The notes: generated by a model not told the origin, from the letters alone. A DNA stretch of 34,923 nucleotides from Nitrospira sp. (GCA_005116775.1 SWDN01000007.1:51492-86414); one strand, 5' to 3'. Counted from the first letter of the stretch, positions 8,714 to 19,662 are shown. Made by a program: numbers and translations.

Positions 8714-8797
8714 AAAGTTAGACGTGAGACGTAATACGTGGGATTGCCGAGAGGTCTTCTTCCGAAACCTTTCACGTTTTACAATTCACGTTTCACG
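8709..8797. repeat. 7-nt-period inverted-array hairpin (CGTGAAA type)
   Basis: The left arm 8709-8743 reads in 7-nt phase (CGTGAAA, AGTTAGA, CGTGAGA, CGTAATA, CGTGGGA). The right arm 8769-8797 has the complement in the same phase (TTTCACG, TTTTACA, ATTCACG, TTTCACG). It lies between the convergent rsmE and Ycf48-like genes and contains the rsmE stop, so a bidirectional terminator role is possible. A half copy with the same unit is at 12174. Confidence 0.78.
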
Positions 8798-8804
8798 GCA
8801 ACAA

Positions 8805-9806
8805 TCAGCGGCCAACGGTCAGGCGAACGATCGTGCCGTTCTCTCCACTGGCCCAGCCCTGTGTTTCATCAGGAAACGAAAGGCCGAACAGCGAGACCTT
8901 GGCAATCGTTCCTTGCTCAGTCCAAGTAAAACCACCGTCAATAGTCCGATAGACCATGCCCCGTTCCCCTACAATCCACCCGGTCTGAGGGTCGGTAAAG
9001 CGAACGCGCAAGAGGTCGGTCAGCTTCGTGCAGGTACGGGCACAGGGCAATGTGCGATCGATCCATTGATGGCCGCCATTGGTCGTGTGAAAAATGGCAC
9101 CGGCGTTTCCAACGGCCCACCCAGTCGACACATCAGAAAAATACACATCGAATAGCGTCACTGCTCCCTGTGTTTCTTGCGGGGTCCATGTGATTCCACC
9201 ATCATCCGTCACCAACACGGTCCCCACCGCCCCGACAACCGTCCCATGCTGCGCAGTGAGAAACTGTACGCCGTAGAGAGCCGCACCCGACTTACTTGTT
9301 TGATCGATCCAATGCAGCCCGCCATCCTTTGTGTGAAGGATCGTTCCGCTGCCGCCGACCACCCATCCTTCATTGGGCGACACAAACGAGAGCCCATAAA
9401 AAGGCGCCTGCGTGCCGAGGAGTTGCTGTTGCCAGGTATTTCCCCCATCCAGGCTCCGACGAATCGTTCCATTGGCCCCGACAACCCAGCCCTGTTTTTC
9501 ATCGAGAAAGAAGACGGCTGAAAGGCTCGCCGTGGTCCCGCTGACGACCTTCTTCCACTTCTTTCCGCCATCGACTGTCTTCAGGATCGTGCCACCGGAC
9601 CCTACGGCCCAACCCAGCTGCCGCGTGTGAAAATAGAGTCCCATCAGGAGGGCCTCTGTGTGGCTCACTTGAGGAATGAATGTCAGAGGAGAATCGGCAG
9701 TCCACGAGGGAGACGCACAGACCAACGTCGTCAGCAGCACGAGCGCGAGGCTGCCGGCGTGGAACAGAGAACACACCCATCGCGATTTGGGCGATCGATG
9801 TCTCAC
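8805..9806 (-). CDS. exported Ycf48-like beta-propeller protein
   Basis: The 333-aa protein starts with a signal peptide: basic start, hydrophobic segment LALVLLTTLVCA, cleavage near residue 36. It then carries about six repeats of the pattern GWAVGSGGTILKTVDGG-x-x-W, roughly 42-48 residues apart. These are the BNR/Ycf48 propeller blades known from photosystem II assembly factor Ycf48 and from many non-photosynthetic exported proteins. A Cys pair in the fifth blade (CARTC) may form a disulfide. Its ATG overlaps the stop of the upstream TIG-repeat gene by 4 bp, so the two are translationally coupled and probably act at the same surface or periplasmic structure. The ligand is unknown. Confidence 0.88.
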   Translation of the reverse strand: MRHRSPKSRWVCSLFHAGSLALVLLTTLVCASPSWTADSPLTFIPQVSHTEALLMGLYFHTRQLGWAVGSGGTILKTVDGGKKWKKVVSGTTASLSAVFFLDEKQGWVVGANGTIRRSLDGGNTWQQQLLGTQAPFYGLSFVSPNEGWVVGGSGTILHTKDGGLHWIDQTSKSGAALYGVQFLTAQHGTVVGAVGTVLVTDDGGITWTPQETQGAVTLFDVYFSDVSTGWAVGNAGAIFHTTNGGHQWIDRTLPCARTCTKLTDLLRVRFTDPQTGWIVGERGMVYRTIDGGFTWTEQGTIAKVSLFGLSFPDETQGWASGENGTIVRLTVGR

Positions 9807-11497
9807 TGGTTGGTATCGGCGTCTGGGCGATTGCTATTGAAGTAGCCTGGATCCGGCATGCCCTTGGCTTCAATGATGAAGGTGCCCGCTTCCATCGTCA
9901 GCCATTTTTTCGGCGTACAACACGTTCCGTCAGGCTGCACATCCCACGAACCTCGCCGTACAATCAGCGGGCCAGTCGCCAATTCATTGAAAAACTCATT
10001 GCGCTTCCCGAAACCGTACAGATGACGGTGGGGCACCCGCACGACAATCTCCGTATCCGTCCAGGACATCACCTGAGCTGCAACGTTGCTGAACAGCACT
10101 TCAGTCCGCGAGACATTTTCGCCCAATTCGATATCTTCTCGTCGTGTGTATGCCCCCTGATTGAGTCCCAGGTAGGCATGCTCGGCTGTTTTCAAGAACG
10201 TACCGAATCCTGACCCTTTAATCGTGATCAGTTCATCGAGTCCACCCGACTGTGGACTGTAGGAATCGATTTTCGGCATCAAAAGGGTAAAGACCCCTGC
10301 CTCAGTCTTCAGCGTGTCCTTCACCGCGCAGCAAGATCCGTCCGGATTGGGTTTCGTCGCACCTCGATACACCACGACCGATCCGCTCTTTGCGCTGAAA
10401 GGTACCCACACATCGATGCGATCGTCTTGCCAGCGATAAATGACGGCGCGCACCCCCCCGATATCGACTCGATTCTCTCCTGTATTGAAGTCGGTAAAGG
10501 CATACGGCGTCGCTCCACTTTCTGAATAAAATCCGAAATGCTCCCCGCTGATTCTCAGGAGCGTGCCGATCGGAGCAGCCGAAGGCGTTACGGCCGTCAC
10601 TTTAGGCACGTGAACCGTGAAAGCTCCGACCGTACGCTCACGCCCCTGCACGGTCAGCACAATCGGCCCACTCTCGGCATCCATCGGAAGATGAACAACG
10701 ATGGCGCTATCGGACCACTGCGCAATGGTGGCGAGGTGTCCCCCGAACGTCACCGTGTCACCGACCGCCTTCGCAGCGCCAAACCCTCGGCCAAAGAACA
10801 CAACCTTCGTCCCGACCGGCCCGCTCAGAGGATCGACCCGAATACTCGGGATCAGCGTAAGAGGAACCGCATTACTGACGGTGTACCGAACCGGCGCGCA
10901 ACACGATCCATCCGGCAAGGGATCGGACGAGGCTAATCGAACCATCACATTGCCGGACGCAGCATTGGCGGGAACCTCAACTTCGATACGATCGTCCTTC
11001 CAGTGACGAGGCCTGACGACCACACCTCCAATCGTGACATCGTTGACCCCGAACATCGTATTCGGATCGCGAGGACCGGCGGTGAGACCGAAATGTGCGC
11101 CGGTAATAAGCACGGTATGGCCCGATTCAATTTCTGCAGGAGTCACTGCGGCAATCGTCGGCTGCATTAATATTAATTTTCCGGCAGACAGCTTCTTCTT
11201 CCCTATCACAATTTCAACGGGACCAGACTGCGCTTGGGAAGGCACCTTCACCTCGATCAGGTCTGGTTCCCATCGCTGAATGAGCGCAGGGAGCCCACTG
11301 ACGGTCACACGATTGACTTGCACAGACCGGAACGTCCCGAACCCCTTCCCTCCAATCGATACGGTGGCGCCTGGAACCGCTGTCGACGGCTGTAGCTCAA
11401 CCCCAGATGGAACAGCGGCAGACACGCCGACGTTCAGACCGGCCCATAACGTCATCGTGCACACACCGATTGCGAAGGTATTCATGAGTCGGTTCAT
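9803..11497 (-). CDS. exported protein with five IPT/TIG repeats and repeated PDG(S/T)CC motifs
   Basis: The product is about 564 aa: a signal peptide ending near VSAA, then five immunoglobulin-like IPT/TIG domains. Each begins with a P-x-x-G-T-x-V-x-I-x-G-x-x-F-G pattern and contains V-x-V-P-x-x-A-x-S-G-x-V. Three of the five (second, fourth, fifth) end in an extra loop with a vicinal Cys pair: PDGSCC, PDGSCC, PDGTCC. TIG domains usually mediate binding in surface or periplasmic proteins. The start is ATG 11495-11497 or 11483-11485. The frame stays open further upstream, but only because the 9-nt repeat at 11489-11596 encodes an Asn-Gln-rich peptide, so I exclude that extension. No Shine-Dalgarno is visible. 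It is coupled to the Ycf48-like gene by a 4-bp overlap. Confidence 0.85.
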   Translation of the reverse strand: MNRLMNTFAIGVCTMTLWAGLNVGVSAAVPSGVELQPSTAVPGATVSIGGKGFGTFRSVQVNRVTVSGLPALIQRWEPDLIEVKVPSQAQSGPVEIVIGKKKLSAGKLILMQPTIAAVTPAEIESGHTVLITGAHFGLTAGPRDPNTMFGVNDVTIGGVVVRPRHWKDDRIEVEVPANAASGNVMVRLASSDPLPDGSCCAPVRYTVSNAVPLTLIPSIRVDPLSGPVGTKVVFFGRGFGAAKAVGDTVTFGGHLATIAQWSDSAIVVHLPMDAESGPIVLTVQGRERTVGAFTVHVPKVTAVTPSAAPIGTLLRISGEHFGFYSESGATPYAFTDFNTGENRVDIGGVRAVIYRWQDDRIDVWVPFSAKSGSVVVYRGATKPNPDGSCCAVKDTLKTEAGVFTLLMPKIDSYSPQSGGLDELITIKGSGFGTFLKTAEHAYLGLNQGAYTRREDIELGENVSRTEVLFSNVAAQVMSWTDTEIVVRVPHRHLYGFGKRNEFFNELATGPLIVRRGSWDVQPDGTCCTPKKWLTMEAGTFIIEAKGMPDPGYFNSNRPDADTNQ

Positions 11498-11596
11498 CTG
11501 GTTGATTTGGTTTGTTTCGTTCATTTGGTCGATTTGGTTCATCTGGTTAGTCTCGTTCAACCAATAAACCAAACGAGCTAGACAAACCAAATAAAC
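11489..11596. repeat. 9-nt-period inverted-array hairpin, copy 3
   Basis: This is the longest left arm in the window, with about seven units (for example GATTTGGTT, TGTTTCGTT, CATTTGGTC, GATTTGGTT) over 11491-11557. It is followed at 11559 by AACCAATAA, then ACCAAACGAG-type units. On the minus strand the period of three codons appears as repeated Asn-Gln-Met/Ile triplets. It abuts or overlaps the start codon of the TIG-repeat gene, so it makes up that gene's 5' leader. Confidence 0.85.
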
Positions 11597-11687
11597 GGGG
11601 CCACTCAACTATAGCAAGCGGTTTTTTCGAGAGTCAATCCGGCGAGTACGCACACGACCAGCGTTCGTGGCAGGATCGAAATGCCCA

Positions 11688-12146
11688 TCAGGAGACGGAG
11701 AAAATCACCTCAATTTCGACAGGAGCCCCACGCGGCAACTCAGCGGCGCCCACAGCCACCCGAGTATGTCGACCGGCTGCTCCAAAGATCTCAACCAGGA
11801 GGTCCGATGCCCCGTTGAGAACGTGCGGCTGCTGGACAAAACCTTCCGCGGATGCCACATGCCCGACCACCTTCACCACGCGCGTAATTCGGTCCAACGT
11901 CCCAAGTGCTTGCTTGGCTATCGCCAATACGTTCAGGAGCGCGAGCCTCGCCGCCTCCATTCCCTGCTCGACCGTCAGATCGCGTCCAAGCTTCCCGGAA
12001 AATGCTAACTGCCCGTCTCGCATGGGGAGGACACCGGACAAGAACAAGAGACCGCCGACCTCTACCGCCGGAACATAGGTCGCCAACGGTTGCGGTGGAG
12101 AAGGCAATTCCAGATGCAGTTCCTTCAGTTTCAGTTCGTACGACAT
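11688..12146 (-). CDS. RidA family (YjgF/YER057c/UK114) protein
   Basis: The 152-aa protein belongs to the longer YjgF-like branch. It begins with a LELPSPPQPLATYVPAV segment, then the strand LFLSGVLP, and it ends with HTRVAVGAAELPRGAPVEIEVIF. This carries the conserved Arg and Glu that bind the substrate carboxylate in RidA enamine/imine deaminases. RidA proteins form trimers and hydrolyse reactive 2-aminoacrylate-type intermediates. Members of this branch are less well characterised, so deaminase activity is inferred. It lies 50 bp downstream of the deoB-like gene on the same strand. Confidence 0.88.
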   Translation of the reverse strand: MSYELKLKELHLELPSPPQPLATYVPAVEVGGLLFLSGVLPMRDGQLAFSGKLGRDLTVEQGMEAARLALLNVLAIAKQALGTLDRITRVVKVVGHVASAEGFVQQPHVLNGASDLLVEIFGAAGRHTRVAVGAAELPRGAPVEIEVIFSVS

Positions 12147-12173
12147 TCCGATAACCCGTGTACTTCCTTTATC

Positions 12174-12206
12174 CCTTACGTTTCACGTCTCACGCATTAC
12201 CCTGCA
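12174..12206. repeat. 7-nt-period repeat, half element (TTCACGT type)
   Basis: Units CTTACGT, TTCACGT, CTCACGC and ATTACCC follow each other in 7-nt phase, matching the right arm of the element at 8709-8797. Only one arm is present. The stop codon of the deoB-like gene (12197-12199 on the minus strand) lies inside it. Confidence 0.6.
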
Positions 12207-13380
12207 CGAAGCGCATCCAGAAAACTCTCACCCACAGGAAATTGATCTCCCAGCAGAGCTTCCACGATGGTGTGTCCTAAATCGGCAGCGGAGGCTCTGA
12301 TGCCGAGACGGACCCCGTGCGCTAATTTCGGACCAGTGGTCAGGAGAGGGACATATTCTCGCGTCGGAACCAGATCAGCCTTGGCCATGTCGCGCCCATG
12401 ATCGCCCGTGAGGACAAGTAGATCGCCTGGGCGAAGCTGTTCCAACAACGCTGGAAGCTGTCGATCGAAATCCTGGAGAGCCATGGCCGATCGCTCGGCA
12501 TCTGACTCAAGGACATCGAGTCCAGCAACGATCAAACCGCGTGGAACTTTTTTCAGCATCCCCGTGACATCACTCAACAATGTAGTCCAGTGCGCTACAG
12601 GCACGGAACGAGTGAGTCCACGACTGCTGAAGAGGTCGCCGACTTTTCCCACCCCGATGAGGATCTGGCTTGCACGATTGAGCACATCGAACATGGTCAG
12701 CCCTGGTGGTTCACTCACAAACTCACGGGGTTGCAGGCCGAACCGCACGGCGCCGGTATCGCCTACGAGAGGATGGGCTGACACACGAACGATTCCCCAT
12801 GGATTCTTGAGTAATTTTCTCGCATCGCGGCAGCGCTGAAAGAACTCGTCCCGGCGCATCGCACTCTCGTGCGCCGCGACATGGCACGTTCGTCGTCCAT
12901 CCGTCCAAACGATCAGCGCACCGGATGACAGATGTTCGGCATCGCAGTCGCGCAGCATGGCGGCTCCAGACGAGCGACGATTGCCGACGATCTTGCGGCC
13001 AAATACCTGCTCAAGGGCTGCAACCATGTCAGGAGGAAACCCGTTGGGACCATGTCAGGAGGAAACCCGTTGGGATAGAGTGGTCCGGCAACGTCGGTCA
13101 GATGACCGGCCATTTCCCAGTAGCCGGCGATAGAATCCACCTCTTTCGAGAGAAAACCAAGACGACCGAAACACCCTTCAGGCTGCCCCATCGTCCGCAC
13201 ACCTTTGATCTCCGTGATATGGCCAAGCCCAAGCGCTTCCAGCGTAGGCAGGTTGAGTCCCCCAACGGCATCGGCCAGATGAGACAAGGTATTGGACTCA
13301 GCATCGCCGTACTCCGCCGCATCGGGCATGGCTCCGACACCGAGGCCATCAATGACCAACACAATGACACGAGTAATCAT
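12197..13380 (-). pseudogene. deoB: phosphopentomutase-like gene interrupted by a 26-bp tandem duplication
   Basis: Phosphopentomutase interconverts (deoxy)ribose 1- and 5-phosphate. The N-terminal part (from ATG 13378-13380) shows VLVIDGLGVGAMPDAAEYGD, SNTLSHLAD and GGLNLPTLEALGLG. The C-terminal part, in another frame, has VLTGDHGRD and TREYVPLL. The frames part at a perfect 26-bp direct tandem repeat (13024-13075). Deleting one copy fuses them as PNGFPPDMVAALEQVFG and gives 385 aa, the normal DeoB length. Two deviations from DeoB stand out: DSIAGYWE where the family usually has DTxTGHWE (Ser at the nucleophile position), and Pro where the metal-binding His before TREYVP is expected. It may therefore be a divergent paralogue. 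It follows deoC in the same direction, which supports a deoxyribose-phosphate role. Confidence 0.85.
13024..13075. repeat. perfect 26-bp tandem duplication inside the deoB-like gene
   Basis: 13024-13049 and 13050-13075 are identical. Because 26 is not a multiple of three, the duplication shifts the reading frame of the deoB-like gene. Removing one copy restores a continuous phosphopentomutase-like protein. Confidence 0.95.
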
Positions 13381-13412
13381 GAGCGCACTATAGCAGAAGC
13401 GCGACGGGCAAA

Positions 13413-13520
13413 GAAGTTCTGAGTTTTGAGTTCTGAGTTAGAGGCGATTAAGAACATCGGGAAGGGCGAGGGGTCTCTCGGTTGAAGACTGAAGCGTTCG
13501 AAACTCCGGCCTTCAGCCTA
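13413..13520. repeat. heptamer repeat (GAGTTTT type) plus GCCTTCAGCC-type element
   Basis: At about 13419-13441 units GAGTTTT, GAGTTCT and GAGTTAG follow in 7-nt phase. At 13478-13520 lie the elements TTGAAGACTGAAG and AACTCCGGCCTTCAGCC. The latter closely resembles part of the element at 22825-22945, where AACTCCGACCTTCGGCC is followed by TTCAGCC. Together they fill the gap between deoC and the deoB-like gene. Confidence 0.55.
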
Positions 13521-13524
13521 CGTG

Positions 13525-14202
13525 TTATGAAGCAGCCGTTACTTGCTGTCGCCACTCAGCGACGATCGCAAGACTTGCGCTGGTGCCGATCCTATCCGCA
13601 CCAGCCTCCAACATCGCCAATGTTGTTTTCCAATCTCTAATTCCGCCGGAGGCCTTCACTTTGACGCGACCAGCTACAGTCTCTTTCATGAGCCTCACAT
13701 CGTCGGCCGTCGCGCCGCCGACGCCGAAACCAGTCGATGTCTTGACATAGTCGGCTCCCGCCTCCATGACTAGCTGGCAGGCCGTCCGTTTTTCCTGCTG
13801 TGTCAGATAACAGGTCTCAAGTATGACTTTATGTTCGACGCCTGGCGTCGCAGTCACCACTTCCGCAATGTCCTGCCGCACATACTCACGATCTCCCGAC
13901 TTGAGCCGGCTCACATTGATGACCATATCCAGCACTCGCGCGCCGCGCGAAACCGCTTCAACCGCTTCGGCAACTTTTGCCTTCGTCGTGTGACCGCCCA
14001 GAGGGAACCCGATCGGGATACCGACCAGGATCGATGTCCCTGCGACAGCAGCTACCGCTTCATCCACGTAGCAAGGCGGGACAAAGATCACGGAAAATCG
14101 ACACTCCTTCGCTTCCTGACACAATCGCGCCACATCCGACCTTGTCGCATCAGGCCGAAGCACCGTGTGGTCTATGAGATCGGGGAGATTCCACGTAGAC
14201 AT
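13525..14202 (-). CDS. deoC: deoxyribose-phosphate aldolase
   Basis: DeoC cleaves 2-deoxyribose 5-phosphate to acetaldehyde and glyceraldehyde 3-phosphate. The 225-aa protein carries the class I aldolase residues: Asp92 in LDMVINV, Schiff-base Lys154 in YVKTSTGFG, and Lys183 in VKVKASGGIR. The phosphate-binding GTSAS lies near the C-terminus. It starts 3 bp after the stop of the mltG remnant and precedes the deoB-like gene, so it sits in a long minus-strand transcription unit with a nucleoside-catabolic pair at its distal end. Confidence 0.96.
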   Translation of the reverse strand: MSTWNLPDLIDHTVLRPDATRSDVARLCQEAKECRFSVIFVPPCYVDEAVAAVAGTSILVGIPIGFPLGGHTTKAKVAEAVEAVSRGARVLDMVINVSRLKSGDREYVRQDIAEVVTATPGVEHKVILETCYLTQQEKRTACQLVMEAGADYVKTSTGFGVGGATADDVRLMKETVAGRVKVKASGGIRDWKTTLAMLEAGADRIGTSASLAIVAEWRQQVTAAS

Positions 14203-14205
14203 CGC

Positions 14206-14819
14206 TCAAGACACTCCTTTGTTATGAGCCAGCGCCTCCCCTCCTGGGGCGATCGACGTCTGGGAACGCGCCCCTCGACGAAAGGGCCGCTTCTGATATT
14301 TTTCCACCGCCTTATTGTGCTCGATCAGCGTCGCGGAAAACTGATGCGTGCCATCGTTCCGGGAGACAAAATACAAGGAGTGAGAATCGGACGGATACAG
14401 CGCCGCGCGAATCGCTTGAATGCCCGGGTTGGCGATCGGTCCAGGCGGCAGTCCCTGCACCCGATAGGTATTGTAGGGACTGGGACTGGACCCACGTGAC
14501 CGTTGACTAGGACCGCGAGGATTTCCGCCGGAGTCATGCCGGGATTCAACTCGTACTCGCCTGCGCGAACCTTCCGATCGGCAGATTGAGATTTTCCTGA
14601 ATAGATAAAGAACGAGCTATTCTTGATCAATCCTTCGCGCTCAAGCATCGTCGCGACCTGCTGAAACGTCGATCCGTCCGGGATGACGACCACTTTCGAG
14701 GAAGGGCGCTCTTCGGTAGGAATAACCGGGCCTTCAGCCCAGCGAATCGTCTGGTAGGCCGCGACGCCAAGTGCGACCGTTCCGACCAGCAGACATCCGA
14801 GGATGATCCGTAGCTTCAT
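14206..14819 (-). pseudogene. mltG: endolytic transglycosylase MltG remnant with large internal deletion
   Basis: MltG is an inner-membrane lytic transglycosylase that cuts nascent peptidoglycan. The N-terminal frame (ATG 14817-14819) has a membrane anchor (about residues 5-25) and the LysM-like region ending [13 protein letters not shown]. The C-terminal frame resumes with [20 protein letters not shown] and [13 protein letters not shown], the typical MltG end. The join lies near 14470-14500. The product would be about 205 residues even if the frames were fused, against roughly 330-350 in the family. About 130-150 residues, including the catalytic Glu region, are missing and the frames do not match. 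It is either a real deletion or an assembly collapse. Confidence 0.85.
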
Positions 14820-15295
14820 GAGGTAGCTCTACTGTCCCCCTATCCGAATACTCATCGGCCTGCGATTCCAGATCCGTCTTCGTCGCCGATTCAAGACTTG
14901 CCAGATAGCTTTGGAGCAGAATCGAAGCGGCGATCCGATCCACCACACCTTTCCGCTTTTTTCGGCTGACATCGGCCGCGATTAAGAAGTCTTCCGCCGA
15001 CTTTGTCGTCAACCGTTCGTCCCAGAGAATAACCGGAACGGGCACCCCCTCTTCCAGCCGAATCTGGAACTCGCGCATCGCCTGGATTGCCGGACCTTCT
15101 CGACCATCCAATTGAATAGGGAAACCCAACAGGACTTGTCCGACCTCATGGGTCCCAACGAGGGACACGATATGGGCAATGTCCCGATCCAACGAGCGCC
15201 GATTGAGCGTCTCGAGCGGTTGGGCGGTCCAGCCCAGTTCATCGCTCAGGGCTACACCGATCCGTTTCGTCCCATAGTCGAGCGCGAGAACTCGT

Positions 15296-15306
<11 letters not shown>
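14734..15306 (-). CDS. ruvX: putative pre-16S rRNA nuclease / Holliday junction resolvase-like (YqgF)
   Basis: RuvX/YqgF is an RNase H-fold nuclease implicated in maturing the 16S rRNA 5' end. Motifs are LALDYGTKRIGVALSD (first catalytic Asp), VLLGFPIQLDG, VILWDERLTTKSAED, and the terminal Asp in VDRIAASILLQSYL. The conserved part ends near residue 145, but this frame continues to 14734, overlapping mltG by 86 bp with non-conserved residues. In the frame shifted by one base at the five-C run (14836-14840) there is a stop at 14829-14831, just before the mltG ATG. The natural protein may therefore be about 158 aa, with a homopolymer error here. Its start overlaps the alaS stop by 11 bp. Confidence 0.9.
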
Positions 15307-17941
<2,635 letters not shown>

Positions 17942-17954
17942 GCTTGGTAACGTC

Positions 17955-18464
17955 TTAACTCCCTTCTCGCAGCAGCGGCCCAATCGCTATCTCAATCGTC
18001 TCTTCGTCAAATCCTCGCTGGCTCAAAAACCTCGCTAGCCGACCAGGCGTCTGTACCGAGTTGGTCCGTCCAGCCATCGCAACCACCTGGGCGGCCAAGT
18101 CGCGCTCACTCACCTTACGATAGGTAGCCCGCAGCGTGGCAAGGACGATATGTTCAGGGCAACCGGTGGCAAGCAGTTCTTCTTGCAGACGCGCGCGCCC
18201 CATCGGCAGGCGTGTGAGTCGCCGATCAGCCCACCGTGCAGCAAATGCGACATCGTCGAGGTATCGTACCGAGATCAACCGCCGAACCGTGACACGAACC
18301 TCCGAGACAGACGCCCCCTTCGCTTCGAGCAATCGTTCGATCTGGGCCGTCGTGCGGTCCCTGCGGGCCAGCGCGCGCACCGCGAGTTGCATCCACGGAT
18401 CCTGCTCGAAACCCGTGACGCGAGAAGCGTTCAAGCGTTTCAGGTTTCGAGTGTCATGTTTCAT
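17955..18464 (-). CDS. recX: regulatory protein RecX
   Basis: RecX binds RecA filaments and inhibits their growth and strand exchange. The 169-aa frame has the three-helix repeats of the family (LARRDRTTAQIERLLEAKG, then VRYLDDVAFAARWADRRL and GFDEETIEIAIG). The first residues (MKHDTRNLKRLN) are encoded by the heptamer repeat at 18437-18526, so the original start may lie further inside, for example the Met at about residue 25 (MQLAVRALARRD). The gene follows recA by about 70 bp and precedes alaS, the widely conserved recA-recX-alaS order. Confidence 0.9.
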   Translation of the reverse strand: MKHDTRNLKRLNASRVTGFEQDPWMQLAVRALARRDRTTAQIERLLEAKGASVSEVRVTVRRLISVRYLDDVAFAARWADRRLTRLPMGRARLQEELLATGCPEHIVLATLRATYRKVSERDLAAQVVAMAGRTNSVQTPGRLARFLSQRGFDEETIEIAIGPLLREGS

Positions 18465-18526
18465 GTTCGTCGTCGGAATTTCAGCAACCCGGAACGAGCA
18501 ACTTGAAACCTGAAACTCGCAACTCC
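18437..18526. repeat. 7-nt-period inverted-array hairpin (CTGAAAC type)
   Basis: The left arm (18437-18470) contains GTTTCAG, GTTTCGA, GTGTCAT and GTTTCAT in 7-nt phase. The right arm (18496-18526) contains TTGAAAC, CTGAAAC and TCGCAAC in the same phase. The arms are complementary. It fills the space between recA and recX and overlaps the recX 5' end. The unit differs in sequence from the elements at 8709 and 22825, but the architecture is the same. Confidence 0.75.
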
Positions 18527-18533
18527 GTTCTTG

Positions 18534-19628
18534 CTAGGCTCCGACCTTATTGGGTCGCCGCTCCTCGCGCTTCTCTTCAACCTTTTTTTCATCTTTGACG
18601 GGCGTGCCGACAGGCTTGACAGGCGTTCGCCCAGGCAGACTGGCTAGGTCGCGCAACTTCCCTTCAATCTCACGAGCCAACGGCTGGTTGCTGAAGAGAA
18701 GATCGCGCACCGCATCACGTCCCTGACCAAGCCGCTCCCCTTGGTAGGAGTACCACGCACCGGACTTTTCGACCACTTTCTTTTCAACCCCAAGATCGAC
18801 CAATTCCCCAGTCTTCGAAATACCCTGCGCGAACATAATGTCGAACTCCGCCTGCTTAAACGGCGGCGCCATCTTATTCTTCACCACCTTCACGCGCACG
18901 CGGCTTCCGGTCACGTCCTGCCCTTCCTTAATCGACTCAATACGGCGAATGTCCAGCCTCACGGATGAGTAGAACTTGAGCGCGTTGCCGCCGGTGGTCG
19001 TTTCCGGATTGCCGAACATCACCCCGATCTTCATGCGAATCTGATTGATAAAGATCAAGGTCGTCTGCGACTTGGAAATAGCCGCCGTCAATTTGCGAAG
19101 GGCCTGCGACATGAGCCTCGCTTGCAAGCCCATATGGGCATCGCCCATTTCACCTTCAATTTCAGCTCTCGGCACCAAGGCTGCGACAGAATCCACCACA
19201 ATGACATCGATCGCCCCGCTCCGAACGAGTGTCTCGGCAATTTCCAACGCCTGTTCACCAGTATCGGGCTGAGACACCAACAGATCGTCCACCTGTACGC
19301 CCAGCTTCTTCGCATAGGCTAAATCCAGGGCATGCTCCGCATCGATGAACGCAGCAGTGCCACCAGCCTTCTGCGCTTCTGCAATCACGTGCAACGTCAG
19401 TGTCGTCTTGCCTGAGGATTCAGGGCCGAAAATCTCAATGACCCTGCCACGGGGAAGCCCGCCAACACCCAGGGCAATATCGAGTCCGAGGGATCCGGTT
19501 GAAATTGCCGGAATATCCACCGGAGCGTCAGCCCCGCCCAATTTCATAATGGCACCCTTCCCATATTGTTTCTCAATTTGAGACAGAGCCAGATCCAACG
19601 CGCGCTTCTTGTCGTCTTTTTCAGCCAT
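18534..19628 (-). CDS. recA: recombinase A
   Basis: RecA forms ATP-dependent filaments on single-stranded DNA, drives strand exchange and triggers SOS autocleavage. The 364-aa product has Walker A GPESSGKT at residues 68-75, the Walker B strand [12 protein letters not shown], loop L1 ([22 protein letters not shown]) and L2 ([21 protein letters not shown], with its conserved Gly-rich turn). The charged tail is Lys/Glu-rich. ATG 19626-19628 is chosen because AGGAG precedes it at good spacing. The frame stays open upstream, but that stretch contains the probable -10 box. A gspE-like fragment of opposite orientation begins about 48 bp upstream. Confidence 0.98.
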   Translation of the reverse strand: MAEKDDKKRALDLALSQIEKQYGKGAIMKLGGADAPVDIPAISTGSLGLDIALGVGGLPRGRVIEIFGPESSGKTTLTLHVIAEAQKAGGTAAFIDAEHALDLAYAKKLGVQVDDLLVSQPDTGEQALEIAETLVRSGAIDVIVVDSVAALVPRAEIEGEMGDAHMGLQARLMSQALRKLTAAISKSQTTLIFINQIRMKIGVMFGNPETTTGGNALKFYSSVRLDIRRIESIKEGQDVTGSRVRVKVVKNKMAPPFKQAEFDIMFAQGISKTGELVDLGVEKKVVEKSGAWYSYQGERLGQGRDAVRDLLFSNQPLAREIEGKLRDLASLPGRTPVKPVGTPVKDEKKVEEKREERRPNKVGA

Positions 19629-19662
19629 GGGTACTCCTCTTGTGATAGAGAGATCGGTGGCG

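Noticed and set aside
9680-10213. Plus-strand open frame of 177 codons
   Set aside because: It is antisense to the exported Ycf48-like and TIG-repeat genes, which show clear domains and signal peptides; composition does not suggest a second gene.
11489-11608. N-terminal extension of the TIG-repeat gene to 11608
   Set aside because: The Asn-Gln repeats encoded there are only the 9-nt DNA repeat read in frame; the signal peptide begins downstream.
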